NCBI GenBank assembly: GCA_964020975.1
Contig: OZ026623.1
Coordinates: forward strand, 91,503,942 to 91,567,941
DNA length: 64,000 bases
Direction: 5' to 3'
DNA from: Hermodice carunculata
Lineage: Eukaryota; Annelida; Polychaeta; Eunicida; Amphinomidae
In this document: positions 47,360 through 58,911 of the stretch, in pieces
Layout of the letters: each line of letters begins with the position of its first letter
Position numbering within the stretch: position 1 is the stretch's first letter
Translations under genes and position numbers: made by a program
The notes under the pieces: generated by a model
The model's database searches: none
Seen by the model: the letters and a program-made list of their open reading frames with translations, nothing else
Told to the model about the DNA's origin: nothing

Positions 47360-47452
47360 TGCACAAAAAACAAACAAACAAACAAACAAACATATAAAAA
47401 AAATAAAATAAAACAAACAAAAACAAAAACAAAAAAAAAAAAACAAAAAAAA
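47360..47452. repeat. A-rich (AAAC)n low-complexity run
   Basis: CAAA and AAAC units followed by A-runs. Confidence 0.85.
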
Positions 47453-47545
47453 CACTTTGAAATCACATAGATGTATTATTGTAGACATCATGTTACCTGA
47501 GCGCAGACTCATGGACAGCGCAAGAGACTGAGGGCGCCAGTCGCA

Positions 47546-47850
47546 GTCTGACCCAAGTGTACCATTTGAATCACGCGCTGGTTTCAACTCTCTACGTCAA
47601 ACCAATCAGTGAGCTAGATATGCCGACCAGTGAACCAATCAAACACATTCTAGTAAAGCCATTTCGGTTTTCTTTATTACATATTCGCCGACAGATAGCG
47701 TGCTTCAAATAAATAAATAAATTGGTCAATAAACTAGTTCTAGCTTAGGACACTAGATGGCAGAGTAACGTTCGAATATGAACGAAGATTTGTGTGTGCT
47801 ATTGTGATTGGCGCGGTAAATTCAAAGGCTGGTGCACTTGGGTCAGACTC
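47546..47850. mobile_element. Possible MITE with 18-bp inverted ends
   Basis: AGTCTGACCCAAGTGTACC at about 47545 and its inverse GGTGCACTTGGGTCAGACT at about 47831 differ at one position. There is no convincing target duplication, and the inner sequence is unlike the other MITEs. Confidence 0.45.
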
Positions 47851-50400
47851 CTTATGTGGTAAACCATGAAGTAGTATGGTATAGTATATACAATGCAATT
47901 ATAAATGGGTGTGTATATATATATACCATAAGAATTAAAGCTGCCCTCGCTTTTTACAATGCTAGCCGTTTACATATTAGGCAGTGAATTCAGTATTTTC
48001 TTGAGTAACTTTGAAAACATGCAAAGCGGTGAGTGTGTATCGGCAATCCGCCAACACCAAATTTGAGCTGGCAACATGTCATTTTGGGGCCGCTAAGGGA
48101 CATAATGTTAGTTGCAATCTGGAAGGCCTCCAGAAGCAACCTGGTGACTGCAGTGTGTCTGAAGACATTATTGTAGGAAAGACGCAACATGTGCAACAAA
48201 TGTTGCGTAGTTTGCGATTTTTATTGAGGTCACCCTCACACATGTCAACTTTTTGTAGCCCTCGGAAATCCATTTGCAGCCCCAGAAGTGTGCTTGCCTG
48301 GCCTGGGTCCTAACGAGGTTTCAACAACGCGAGATCGTGAATCGTTATCATTTACCACACTTTATCCACAACGTTTTCTGAATAGATATGTATTATTGAC
48401 ATAATTTCCTAAATGCCCGCTAAGTTTCACACTTTGGTGTAAATGAAACTGGAAATTTCCCGGGATGTATACAATATTGCGTTACACCCAATGGCGCTCC
48501 CCACGGCGAAAATCTCGGACGTTGTTTAATTCTTTTGCGAGAGGTAGACTAGCTGCGATTTGTAATCAACACTATGCACTTTCCACCATGAATGATAGGA
48601 AGGCCGATCTTTGGAACACTGTCCGGGTTTTCAGCAATGAATGAAACCCTTCAGTTGTGCACTCAACTGTGAAAGGTGAACACATGTGCTTTATTCCATT
48701 TGCTGAAAACATATTCCAAAGCAGCTCCGATAGGAACACAGTTTATATAGGCCTACGTTCGTAACCATGAGAGCTCGCCTGCCCTCGCTATCATTGTATC
48801 AATATTTACGGTTATATGCCAAATGCGCCGAAGCTATTATCAGCACAATCGCCTTCGTTGTAAAGCTGTTACTGCTGATCATTATTGGCAACGCCTCGCC
48901 GAAAAAATCAATCCCTCACCTCGGCCTTGATATATTATAGTTTAATTGCAGAGCAGACCCAACATTTTTAAATTGACTGGCAGGCGGAGGTCTACCGATT
49001 GATCATAAATGTGGCTCCCCGGCAATTATCGCGATAGTCCTAGTCTGGACTGCAGACCTGCAACAGTTTGCCATTGTATAGTACTTATAAAGTTATATCG
49101 CATTTTTTGTTTCTGATCACGGAGCCCCTGACATATATCGATTCAAGTGGCCTTGCAGATGCAATTATTGTCTTGTGTGCGCGCGGTAGAAGTTATTATG
49201 GCATTTAAATCGAAGCGTTGACGTGCCATAGAATCGCTGTGGTGGAGGAGTCTGGTCTCTGACAGCGCAACCTACGTATTCAATATTTGCTCGCAGTCAT
49301 CAGTGGTTGTTCGTCATTTGGTAAGGACTTACAACGGGCTTTTGAACGTATCATTGAGTTTGTGAGCACAAAGCCGACAAACTGACCATAACACGGATGG
49401 AACAGGAAATGACTTGTTCTTACCGTAAAGTTACGCAGGACCAAGCCGCCATTTTATGATTTCTTCTTCTCCCAACAGACAATACCAATAGACCATGGGC
49501 ACACGGTCTTTGATTGACCGAGTGCAAACACTGCGGTACCAAGAGTCAAGACCCTGGGGGGATACAGGGGCGGGGGGTCTCGAAAAGGGTATGTAGGCGC
49601 CCTGGAAGATTGAAATCCTATCTCCCACATGCGATTTTTACTCCCAAAATAGCCTTTATAGGGGATCAAAATTTGACACTTTGCCAAAAATATGGATTCA
49701 TAAATTGAGTCTGGGGTGCTGTATATGGAAAATTCAGTACAATCGGAATACTCTAAAATGTTTACTTTTCAGTGGCATGCAGCTTTTTTTCTCTAATTGT
49801 GCAAATTTATTTTCTGGTATCTGTGTCCCTGTTATCATGTAATGCCCCATAAATACATCTTGTTGCATTGATTTAGTATTTACACGTATGTGTGCATTCT
49901 TGACATGGGGAACTCATCCTCCATTTGCACAACAATTATATGCTTCAACACCCTTAGTTCTCTTTAAATTTTGAACAGCGCGTGCGACACGTCAGAAATG
50001 ACATCAATATTTACATGTTCGAGGCTGCCCATATATTTAACATATCACATGGTGTAAATATGATACCTACGCAATGTCTCGTAGAGTTGTAGACTGGTTC
50101 CTGGCTGTGCGTCTGGCGACTCTCCCTTTTCACGACGGGAACCAGAGTATTCAGCGATGGTAGAAGCATGGTTCCGAAAGAAAAAAAAAAACGATGTAGT
50201 TTGTCATTGGAAATCTATCTGATTGTCAGCAAGCCAATCTACTAAATGGGAAAAGCGATGGCCGCCATTACCATGGATTTTCAACTCCATAGGGTACTGT
50301 GTGTATGGGGTTGAATTTGTTAGATTAGGTTCATTTCTATGGAGTTCGCTCCACTCACTGTTATGGTTGGTGAGTTATCAATAATTATATACAGCTTGTG
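47851..50400. other. Gap, partly GC-richer, without a supported gene
   Basis: 48000-49440 has more CpG than its surroundings. 48011-48313 is open on the + strand without a known domain, and it holds a small stem, ACGCAACAT/ATGTTGCGT, near 48181-48207. A donor-like TTTG|GTAAGGAC near 49320 could end a 5' exon of gene B, but nothing ties it to gene B. Confidence 0.35.
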
Positions 50401-51060
50401 TATTTTCTGTAATGTCCCGTCCATGACAAATGACATTCCAACGTTTAATAATTTATTATTAATACTGGTAGGAATTAAAAATTATTGTATATTTCTGTAT
50501 TCTTTATAAAGGCTTTTGAAAGTTACAAACATAATTAAGATTGTTACTTTGTTCGTATCAAATTATTAAAATCATAATTTGTCACGGTCGGGACATAATT
50601 ATCAAAGAATACCCATGCATAGTTCCCTACACTAGTAAAAGGTTAATATTACGTATGTTTGTACATAATTCTTGTAGTAATGGTAAAAATGGTCTCATAT
50701 GAACAGTTTGTCTCTCATGCACTCAAATTTTATATATAGTGGTGAATTATTGATACATTGATCAATATCTATGGTTACCTGTAATGTCCCAATATATATT
50801 ATACAATGGCACAAAATAAATTCAGGACATATGTACCGTTTACAGTGGGAAAACCACTCAGGTTGTTTCTGTTTGTTTTCAATATTATGGTTTGCTAAAA
50901 TGGAATGTTTGTGGCACATACAAAATATTGCATGTATAGCAGCCTATGCGAAAAGTAAAAATCTGCTGGTGGACATTCGGTCCAACAGTTATGTCTGTCA
51001 TGGTGGACCGAATTCAAATTTGTTGGACAAATTGGCGAGCGTCCGAAGGATGCGAAGCCA
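50401..51060. other. AT-rich gap with dispersed TGTCCCGTCC words
   Basis: TGTCCCGTCCATGACA at about 50412 and the related inverse TTGTCACGGTCGGGACA at about 50579. The same word recurs at 54651, 54841 and 55009. Confidence 0.5.
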
Positions 51061-51063
51061 TAC

Positions 51064-51108
51064 TAGGGGGGCCCGGGGGCATGCCCCCCCCCCCCCCCCC
51101 CCCCGGGA
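51064..51108. repeat. GC palindrome with long C-run
   Basis: GGGGGCATGCCCCC (51075-51088) is a perfect 14-base palindrome followed by a run of C to 51104 and then GGGAAAATTTT. Confidence 0.85.
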
Positions 51109-51333
51109 AAATTTTGAAACCAAGCATGTAAAATGGTGCATTCTGGGGAAGTTTTTGACAAAAATAAAGGAGCTGAATTTGTGCACTTTTGTGCATAAAA
51201 AAGCTGTAAAAGTTATTTTCAACTAATTATCGTTTTGTATAATCTGTTTGTATTGTTTCAACTATCCTGTTTTGTTAAAAATATTTAAACTGGCATCAAA
51301 CCTGGCAGGTTATCAAATGTATTTGAGTTGATT

Positions 51334-51445
51334 GTGTGTTAAAAAACTTAAAAGTAGAATAGTTTTCAGTTTTCATCAAGAATTTCTTGATGAGAATTCT
51401 TGATGAAAACTGACAACTATTCTACTTTTTAGTTTTGTAACACAC
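51334..51445. repeat. Long imperfect hairpin, arms about 50 bp
   Basis: From GTGTGTT (51334) to AACACAC (51445) the sequence folds back on itself. The inner arms AAAGTAGAATAGTT, CAGTTTTCATCAAGAATT pair with AATTCTTGATGAAAACTG, AACTATTCTACTTT. The loop is about 10 bases, with few mismatches. It could be a very small foldback element or a pre-miRNA-like hairpin. Confidence 0.85.
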
Positions 51446-52814
51446 CTTAGAATTGCAAATAAATGAACAGCAGTCAACTCTTATTCTGAATTCAACAAAT
51501 CGATCTTTAGATCCAAATTATTTGTTAATATCTGGTTTCAATTCAAATTAACCTATTTATATAAATCAAAATAGGAACTGTACACTGCCAGATTTATTGC
51601 TGTCCAGTCTTTTTCCATGCATGTGGTGTCAGCAATCGCATGTTTGGTTCTTCCTGGATATCAAAGAAGAAACTCGACTTATTCGGGGAGTTTATTTTTG
51701 GAATGAAATAACACGGAAGCAGGTGTTGGAAACGGGCGATGTGTCCGTCACGCTTTTAATGCAATTTTCTTGGCAATAATACAATTTTTCTCTCGAGCTC
51801 TATGTCGGTCACTGAGACCGACAGAGACAATTGAAATGCCGGTCCTCGTTATCTTTTATCGGTTATGTCCGATGTCCGACAGCTTTTCGCACAGGCTGAT
51901 GTAGAGTCTTTGAATATAAATACCAGAGGAAAAAAATCAAGGTTAAAACAATCAAGGGAAAATGGTAACAAATGTTTTCATTGTTTATTTATAATTTAAT
52001 GTGCCCAATCCCTTTGTCTGGGTACTTGTTACTGCTGTGGCCACAACAATGCTTTCACAGCTTACTGCTTTCTACTTAAGCCTATCAAAAAAGACATTCA
52101 ATCACAAGGCATGGTGACCTGGTGCTTGTGGAGTATGTAAACAAGGAAGTCCACTCAGATCTCTGGGATCGAAATCTTAAAAAATGAAGGGGAAGAAACG
52201 TAAGTGATTTTCTTGCGAAGGTGTGGTGATCACAGGAGGAAATTCATGTTCCGCAAGAAAGGATAAAGCATGGATAGACAGCAATCAAATAATTGAAAGT
52301 GTTACAAACCTAAAAGAAAAACTGGACCAGAGAGGACGTTATATATTTATCTGTGATGAAAGACACACTTGTGAATGAAGTGCATTATCTATCAATTGTG
52401 AAATTTATGAAATAACTTCTGGACAATAAATCTTTTCTTTTCCTTTCTTTTTAATTTTCTACCAGTTTGATTTAGACAGACCAACAGCACAAATAGACTT
52501 TTCAAAATGTGAGTGGACATGAAGTAACCTGGCAATTGTGGACTGTAGCTGCAGTGCTATATTTGCCAAAATATTATACTTATCTGTGGACATCAATACA
52601 AGTAAAATTCAGCATTGTTTCTTCTTCTAAAATAATAGGTTCATGTAGAGTGGTATCTGGCACTTAAGACTGCAGGTGGGTCTAGCAATGCAGGCATATT
52701 TGTTATAGACATAATATTATAATCAAGTGTCTTTGATAAGTGGTCTTTAAAAGACGTCCAGTCTCTCCCAGGAAGCGGGCTTCATAGGAGGCACCACCGT
52801 TTAACAATTGTAAT
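51446..52814. other. Gap without a gene
   Basis: Short open frames only, with no domain. Confidence 0.4.
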
Positions 52815-54612
52815 AAAATTAAAGTTGGTTTAAACGTATTTTATTCCATGACGAATCAATTACACACAGCTCAGTGATTTTCGAAGCAGTCTGTCATGGA
52901 AGGCAATTGGGGAGGAGGGCTTAGCCCTATATTAACCCCTCTTGCTGGGAATTGACAAAGAGACAGGACAGACAAGACATCACACAATCCCGGCGCATTC
53001 CTCCACGACGTAATCCTGTCTTGACTGCAGCGGAGTATTGCACCGAACCAACAAGTTTGAGGAAGACACTACAGTTTGACAAGACAGACAGAAGGGCTGG
53101 TTGTATAAAACTAAACCGCTGATCATCCACATGGTGGGACTCCGCCCACACAGCGATGGACGGTAGCAATGGTTGTAACTAAAATCGTATAAATATATAG
53201 TCGCTGTGGTACTTTCCTTGTGTACACAATTCATGTTATGGCATCTCGCTGAAAACGCTTGGTTTTCACAATATATTCTTGAACTGAGAGGAAAATAATT
53301 TGTTGTCCTCAAAGGGACAATTTGGTGATCCCAATAAAATCGTTTCTAGAGTAAATGGAGCAAAATCTGAAATAGATGTATGTAAGCTGTCTCTTTGGAT
53401 TGTATAGAATGGACAAATAAAAAAATAATGCCAAGTATCTTCTGTACCTTGCCCACAGCGACAATTCGGGGATTCACATAAACCAATGGCATGTAGGTGA
53501 GCATTCAACTGACTGCGGCCCATCCTGAGCCTTGCTTGAATAACAGCCGGGTATCTTTTTCCAACATAGTATAATTTAGTCTCTTTAATTGAGCGAGGCA
53601 CTTCCGAATCCATGTGTTTCTTGAATTCACTTAAGGAATTAGAATTTCGAATGTTAAGCGGGAGCTGATTCCAAAGTCTCGTGGTGCTGGGGAAAAATGT
53701 ATTATTAAATAGATCTGTTCTAGCTCTAAAATGAGGAAGGTTTCCAGCTTGTCTTGAATTATGTCTGATCTGGTTTTGATTTGAATAAATAATATCACTA
53801 AAATATTCAGGGGCTAAATTATGAGTAATTTTATACATTTGGATTAACTTGTTAATTTCTCTGCGTTTGGCCAATGTTTGAAGACCCGTTTCTTCGTATA
53901 ATTTAATATTAGGGGTAGTTCTCATAGCACCAGAGATGACACGTGCGGCAGCCAGTTGAATGCTCTCTAATCTTTGTGAGTCGCCCTGTGTGCAGCCATC
54001 CCAGACCACGCCACCGTACTCCATTAGTGGTCGAATGAATGATTTGTATATTATTTCAAGGGTTTCTCTGTCTAGTAGATACTGTAAACTTTTCATGATA
54101 TTAAGTTGTTTGGAGGCTCTAGCAATAATAAGATCAATGTGATCGTTCCATCGGAGGTCGGATCGCATTATTATCCCTAGGTGTTTATGTTGGTCGACGT
54201 TTTCTAATTGATGATTCTGGAAAATTAAGGGAGGGTGATAGACTTGATTTCTTTTCAGAGATACTAACATAGCATCCGTTTTTAGGGCATTGAATGTCAC
54301 CATCCAATCTGCTGACCAAGAGTCGACAGAGGACAGGTCTTCGTTTAAAATGTCAGCAGTTAGGTGGGGATTATCGACAGTAAGATATAGAGATGTGTCG
54401 TCAGCGAAAAGTTTGATTTTGGAGTGAATGATTTCCACGATATCATTAATAAATACAAGAAATAACAGGGGACCAAGAACAGAACCCTGAGGGACGCCTG
54501 CATTCATAGTACCCCAAGTAGAGGTTTTGATTAAATTAAAGTTGTATATTACTTTAAATATAAGAAACCTTCTGTTTCTGTTCTGTGGTACATTAGCTTC
54601 CCAGCATGGCAT
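52815..54612 (-). mobile_element. Jockey-like LINE, 5'-truncated, with 3' UTR
   Basis: Coding part at 53266-54612 (-). The element starts just before the GVPQGS box, so the first RT boxes were lost by 5' truncation. The 3' UTR continues down to about 52815 and contains AATAAA near 52843 (-). The downstream edge is uncertain. Confidence 0.75.
53266..54612 (-). CDS. LINE reverse transcriptase C-terminal half (truncated)
   Basis: 448 codons without a stop. Order: GVPQGSVLGPLLFLVFIND, KLFADDTSLYL (catalytic FADD), DSWSADWMVTFNALKT, HKHLGIIMRSDLRWNDHI, FIRPLMEYGGVVWDGCTQ, NTFFPSTTRLWNQLPLNI, and a C-terminal cysteine/histidine knuckle CESPNCRCGQGTEDTWHYFF. The intact frame suggests a fairly recent insertion. 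The endonuclease, RT boxes 1-3 and the first catalytic aspartate are absent, so the product would be inactive. The 3' partner of the more decayed copy at 39040-40340. Confidence 0.8.
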   Translation of the reverse strand: MPCWEANVPQNRNRRFLIFKVIYNFNLIKTSTWGTMNAGVPQGSVLGPLLFLVFINDIVEIIHSKIKLFADDTSLYLTVDNPHLTADILNEDLSSVDSWSADWMVTFNALKTDAMLVSLKRNQVYHPPLIFQNHQLENVDQHKHLGIIMRSDLRWNDHIDLIIARASKQLNIMKSLQYLLDRETLEIIYKSFIRPLMEYGGVVWDGCTQGDSQRLESIQLAAARVISGAMRTTPNIKLYEETGLQTLAKRREINKLIQMYKITHNLAPEYFSDIIYSNQNQIRHNSRQAGNLPHFRARTDLFNNTFFPSTTRLWNQLPLNIRNSNSLSEFKKHMDSEVPRSIKETKLYYVGKRYPAVIQARLRMGRSQLNAHLHAIGLCESPNCRCGQGTEDTWHYFFICPFYTIQRDSLHTSISDFAPFTLETILLGSPNCPFEDNKLFSSQFKNIL

Positions 54613-55330
54613 TTTCGGCTTGTATGTATCATATTATGATAGTGGACAAGTGTGTCCCGTCCGTGACAGCAAACTTTTATTAGGAACACATGGTCGTTTT
54701 AATAATTGGACTTATCAATGGTATATAATGTTAAAAGGCAATATTTTCAACCATCTGAGACTACAGTTTATCTAAAGTACCCACACACTTCACAGAGTTT
54801 TCAGCATATTTGACAGGTCCTAAAAGCTGTGTCCATAGCTTGTCCCGTCCGTGACAAGCAGTTTCTGTCCTAAGAATTCAGCAATTAGCATAGATAAGTA
54901 TTCAAACTCGTGTGAATATGATCACAATACTTCATTTGTTGTACATATGCTGTCACTTAGTAAATTTAACAAAAAATTTTAAATGTGCAGAGATTTAAAC
55001 TTTCCAAAATGTCCCGTCCATGACAAACGGTTACCACGGAATGGCCCTTATAGAGTACATTCAAACTGAAATTCGAAGAGGCTCTGTTATTTTTGCAGCA
55101 TTTGACTATAACGGCTAAGCTGCATATGGTAATGAGCTCAACATAAAGACAAGCACATGGTGAAGGGCCACCTGCTGGTGAGTGGGAAAACTGAACCTGA
55201 CTCACGCTGGCTTTCCTGCCAGCCCAACCCTAATACTGTCTATCATGACTTTGTGTTCCCAATAATATCACTGAAAGAGTTGATCAATGTAATAGGTAAT
55301 TACCTCAAGCAAGTAGCAAGAAGGAAATCA
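54613..55330. other. Gap with three copies of a TGTCCCGTCCRTGACA word
   Basis: The 16-base word lies at about 54653, 54842 and 55009. The related words at 50412 and 50579 lie on the far side of the LINE. Confidence 0.5.
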
Positions 55331-55561
55331 ACAAACCTGGCGAACACAGACAAAGTGTGCGAAAATACCAATAAACTTACATTTTGCAGAGCTGTATAAT
55401 TTTTGAAGTGAAATATATAATACCATGTTTCATTGGTCAGTATGCTGATGGCGAACACAGACAAAAGTGTGCGAAAAAACCAATAAACGTACATTTTGCA
55501 GAGCTGTATAATTTCTGAAGTGAAATATATAATATCCATGTTTCATTGGTCAGTATGCTGA
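55331..55561. repeat. Tandem duplication of about 115 bp
   Basis: 'ggcgaacacagacaaa.gtgtgcgaaaa' with 'TACATTTTGCAGAGCTGTAT' and 'catgtttcattggtcagtat' occurs at about 55339 and 55450. Confidence 0.85.
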
Positions 55562-55849
55562 TCTAAAATTTTTGTCCCCAACAAATATCCAGTTTATATA
55601 CACTGTCACAATTGCTATGATGGATTGCTTCAATGAATTTTAAAATTTCTCACCCATAAACACATTCTAGCTTCAATCTGGCAGAATGAATGCAGTGGAT
55701 CTTTATAAAAACAGGCATGACAGTTGTGATGCTTGTGCTAGGTGCAAGAGGGATATGGCTGACTTTGGCTTCTACACAATTTCAATAGGGACTAGAACAG
55801 GCTGATTTTCCAACAGAAAATCAAATGTGTCCCTGTACACCCTTACCAT

Positions 55850-57365
55850 TGTCACCCTTATTTTTATAAATAGGCATACCGATTCCAATGATCTACAGAT
55901 ATGGTGAAGGTATACTCTTTATTGACATTTCAAAACGTTGATTTTTGACGAAATGCCCATGTGACCTTGAAAATAGGTCAAGGTCATAAATTTGCAGTTA
56001 CAAGCAAGGTCTTACAAAAGCCTTACATAGAAACATAATCACACAAAATGTCAACCTCTTTAAGACAAATCTTTCTCGTGTGCATCTGCAATGATTTAAA
56101 AAAAATGGCCATGTGACCTTGAAAATATGTCAAGGTCACCCATCTACAATCCGACCTAGTTGGTATTATGGAACATAAACAGGCAAAACTCCAACCTCCT
56201 ACATTAAATCCTTGCAGAGTTGTTGCATTGATGTCAATTTTAGATGATATGCCCACGTGACCTTGAAAAATATGTCAAGGTCACCCATCTTCAATCCCAA
56301 GCAAGATCATATATAGGAACATGTTCACATAAAATTTCAACTTCCCCAGTCAAATCTTCCTTGAGTTATCACGTCCACATTGATTTTAGACAAAATGCCC
56401 ATGTGACCTTGAAAAATACGTCAAGGTCATACATGTGCAGTAACAAGCAAGGTCTTACAAAAGTCTACATAGAAACATAATCACATAAAAATGTCAACCT
56501 CTTTAAGTCAAATCTTTCACGAGTGAATCTGCAATGATTTTTAAAAAGTGGCCATGTGACCTTGAAAAATAGGTCAGGATCACCCATCTACAATCCCAAC
56601 CTAGTTCATATTATGGTACATTATCATGCAAATTTCAACCTCTTAAGTCAAATCCTTGCAGAGTTATTGCGTCTGCATCAATTTTCCATGACATGGCCAT
56701 GTGACCTTGAAAAATAGGTCAAGGTCACCCATCTGCAATCCTAACCTAGTTCATTATTCATATTATGGTATATAATCATGCAAAATTTCAACCTCTTAAG
56801 TCAAACCCTTGTGGAATTATTGCGTCCGAGTCAGTTTTACATGACATGCCCATGTGACCTTGAAAAATAGGTCAATGTCATACATCTGCAGTTACAAGCA
56901 AAGTCTTACAAAAAATCTTGCATAGAAACATAATAACACAAAATATCAACCTTTTTAAGTCAAATCTTTCTTGAATGAATCTGCAATTATTTTTAAAAGT
57001 GGCCATGTGACCTTGAAAATAGGTCAAGGTCACCCATCTACAATCCCAACATAGTTCATAATTTGGTACATAATCATGCAAAATTTCAACCTCTTAAGTC
57101 AAATCCTTGCGGAGTTATTGCATCCGCGTCAATTTTACATGACATGCCCATTTGACCTTGAAAAATAGGTCAAGGTCACCCATCTGCAATCCCAAGCAAG
57201 GATTTATATAGGAACATCTTCAAAAAAAATTTCAACTTCCCAAGTGAAATCTTTCTCGAGTTATTGTGTCCGCAACGCACACAACAATGTGTTGAAGAAG
57301 AACAAGAAGCGGAAGAAACGGACACAAAAACAATATGTCCCCCCGTTGCATGGGGAGACATAATA
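55850..57365 (+). repeat. Tandem array of about 148-bp units with inverted TCAAGGTCA pairs and a 3' hairpin
   Basis: Nine units start their core at about 55962, 56113, 56258, 56404, 56556, 56702, 56854, 57008 and 57152. Seven carry both TGACCTTGA and TCAAGGTCA, 7-8 bases apart. Units also share 'aaaatttcaacctctta.gtcaaat' and 'gagttattgcgtccgc.tc'. The right end has ATGTCCCCCC/TGGGGAGACAT, a hairpin at 57333-57360. This looks like a mobile element with internal tandem repeats, perhaps another HINE-like family. Confidence 0.75.
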
Positions 57366-58911
57366 ATTACAGTTCCAGTAGGAGAAAAACTTTTGTGTGG
57401 TGCACTAACTGGTACACTTGTGTGTAATAATCTGCAAGACTTCGGATGAAATGCATCGTTTATAATATAACAATTACATGATTTTGGAGGGCGTTACACT
57501 TGTTCACTGGACCGACATCAATGATTAGCAGTCCGACACTACCAGTGGCGCCCGAGGGAAGAGAGGGTGCTAACAGTCAAGGCTGCTAATCATTGATGAA
57601 GGGCCAGTTAAAAAGTGATACACCCTACAGAATCATGTTATTACTATTATTACTACTTCTAACAAAAGTAGCGGGCCGCTAATGCATTAGCACATGGAAT
57701 GAATTGGTAGTACATAGTGTTACAGGGTTTTACTGTGTGAGCAAAATCGAAGTAATGTACCGGGGAACGTCCTACTAAGTAGTAATAAAATTTATTATCG
57801 ATTGTTAGAAGGCCGTCAATGGTCAGTCCAAAACATGTACCACGGTAGTCTTTCGTTGTTAGATTTTCAAAAAAAAAAAAGGTATTTGTGGTAAAATAAA
57901 TATAACTTAGTCAACAATGGTGCACAATTTGTACCCATTGGAATCCCTATGGTTTCCCTAAAGACAAAATCTCTAAGTCACTTCGGAACCAAGACACTTG
58001 GGAACAAAGGCATTTCATTACCACTTAAAATTTGTTTCTTGATGCACTAGTGGGAACGGTTGTGGTCACCAAATTCCTTCAAAATTCCAACTATGGTTTG
58101 TAATGATGTCGCTTGATCACTTGATCAATGAAAATGCCTGTCTGATTGGAACCATACCCACTTTTTATTTGCAACTGAAGGAGTTGCTTTACACTCATTG
58201 ACCCACATGTTAAATGAATAGGGCCCAGAGGCCCTACTTTCCGATCCTTTAAATCCTCATAACGTTAGAATGGATTCACCAATCTTAAGAGTTAAAACAG
58301 ATTTGAAAATAAGAGATGATGGCTTTTATTTTGGGATGGAAACAAAGTTTAAAAAGATACAAAAGTGAAAAACCACAGGTTACAACTTTTGAAGAACTTT
58401 CAGCACAAAATTTCTGGAGAGTGACGAGTAATCCTGGATGGTTGGTGCATGTTATATTATGCATATTATAGAAGGAACAACCAAAGATCGGCTTGTCATA
58501 TATTTTCCATATAAGGTGTAACTTTCCCAAGATAGTCTCAAGCTAGTAAAATGTACACATCTGCAGTTAACTTTGTATTTTCCTTTCCACATTATTGCAG
58601 GTAAGCTGTAACTCATGTTGTTTCATCTTATAAGGATTTTTTTTTGTGGATGGTTGTGTATGTTATATGAATCAAGTCAAGCAGAGATACCCTGGTAAAT
58701 CGGTTTGTCAAGGTGAGAGAGCAACTGCACACACTGGTTCCACTTGTGGGGGAAAGTCCATAACACATTGGCCCATACAACATGCACAACTGGGTGACAA
58801 TGTTAGCTTTCATCTCGATGCTGATGTTTACATTATTGTCCTTTTGTCACAATCTTAATTTACAATGTGTCATCATTATAAACTTTAATATTTTTGTCTG
58901 ATGTTTTGCAG
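57366..58911 (+). other. Upstream region of gene B without a supported exon
   Basis: No coding domain. An acceptor-like tract followed by GCAG|GTAAGC sits at 58600/58601. The true acceptor for the coding exon is TTTTGCAG at 58904-58911. A promoter could not be placed. Confidence 0.4.

Noticed and set aside
48011-48313. 100-codon + frame in a GC-richer stretch
   Set aside because: No domain, and the overlapping - strand frames are equally long.
49200-49321. 5' exon of gene B ending at TTTG|GTAAGGAC
   Set aside because: A weak donor 9.6 kb away, with nothing linking it to gene B.
58894-58911. Extra six N-terminal codons of gene B (starting at TTG)
   Set aside because: They cover the splice acceptor TTTTGCAG and start with TTG; the ATG at 58912 is the better start.
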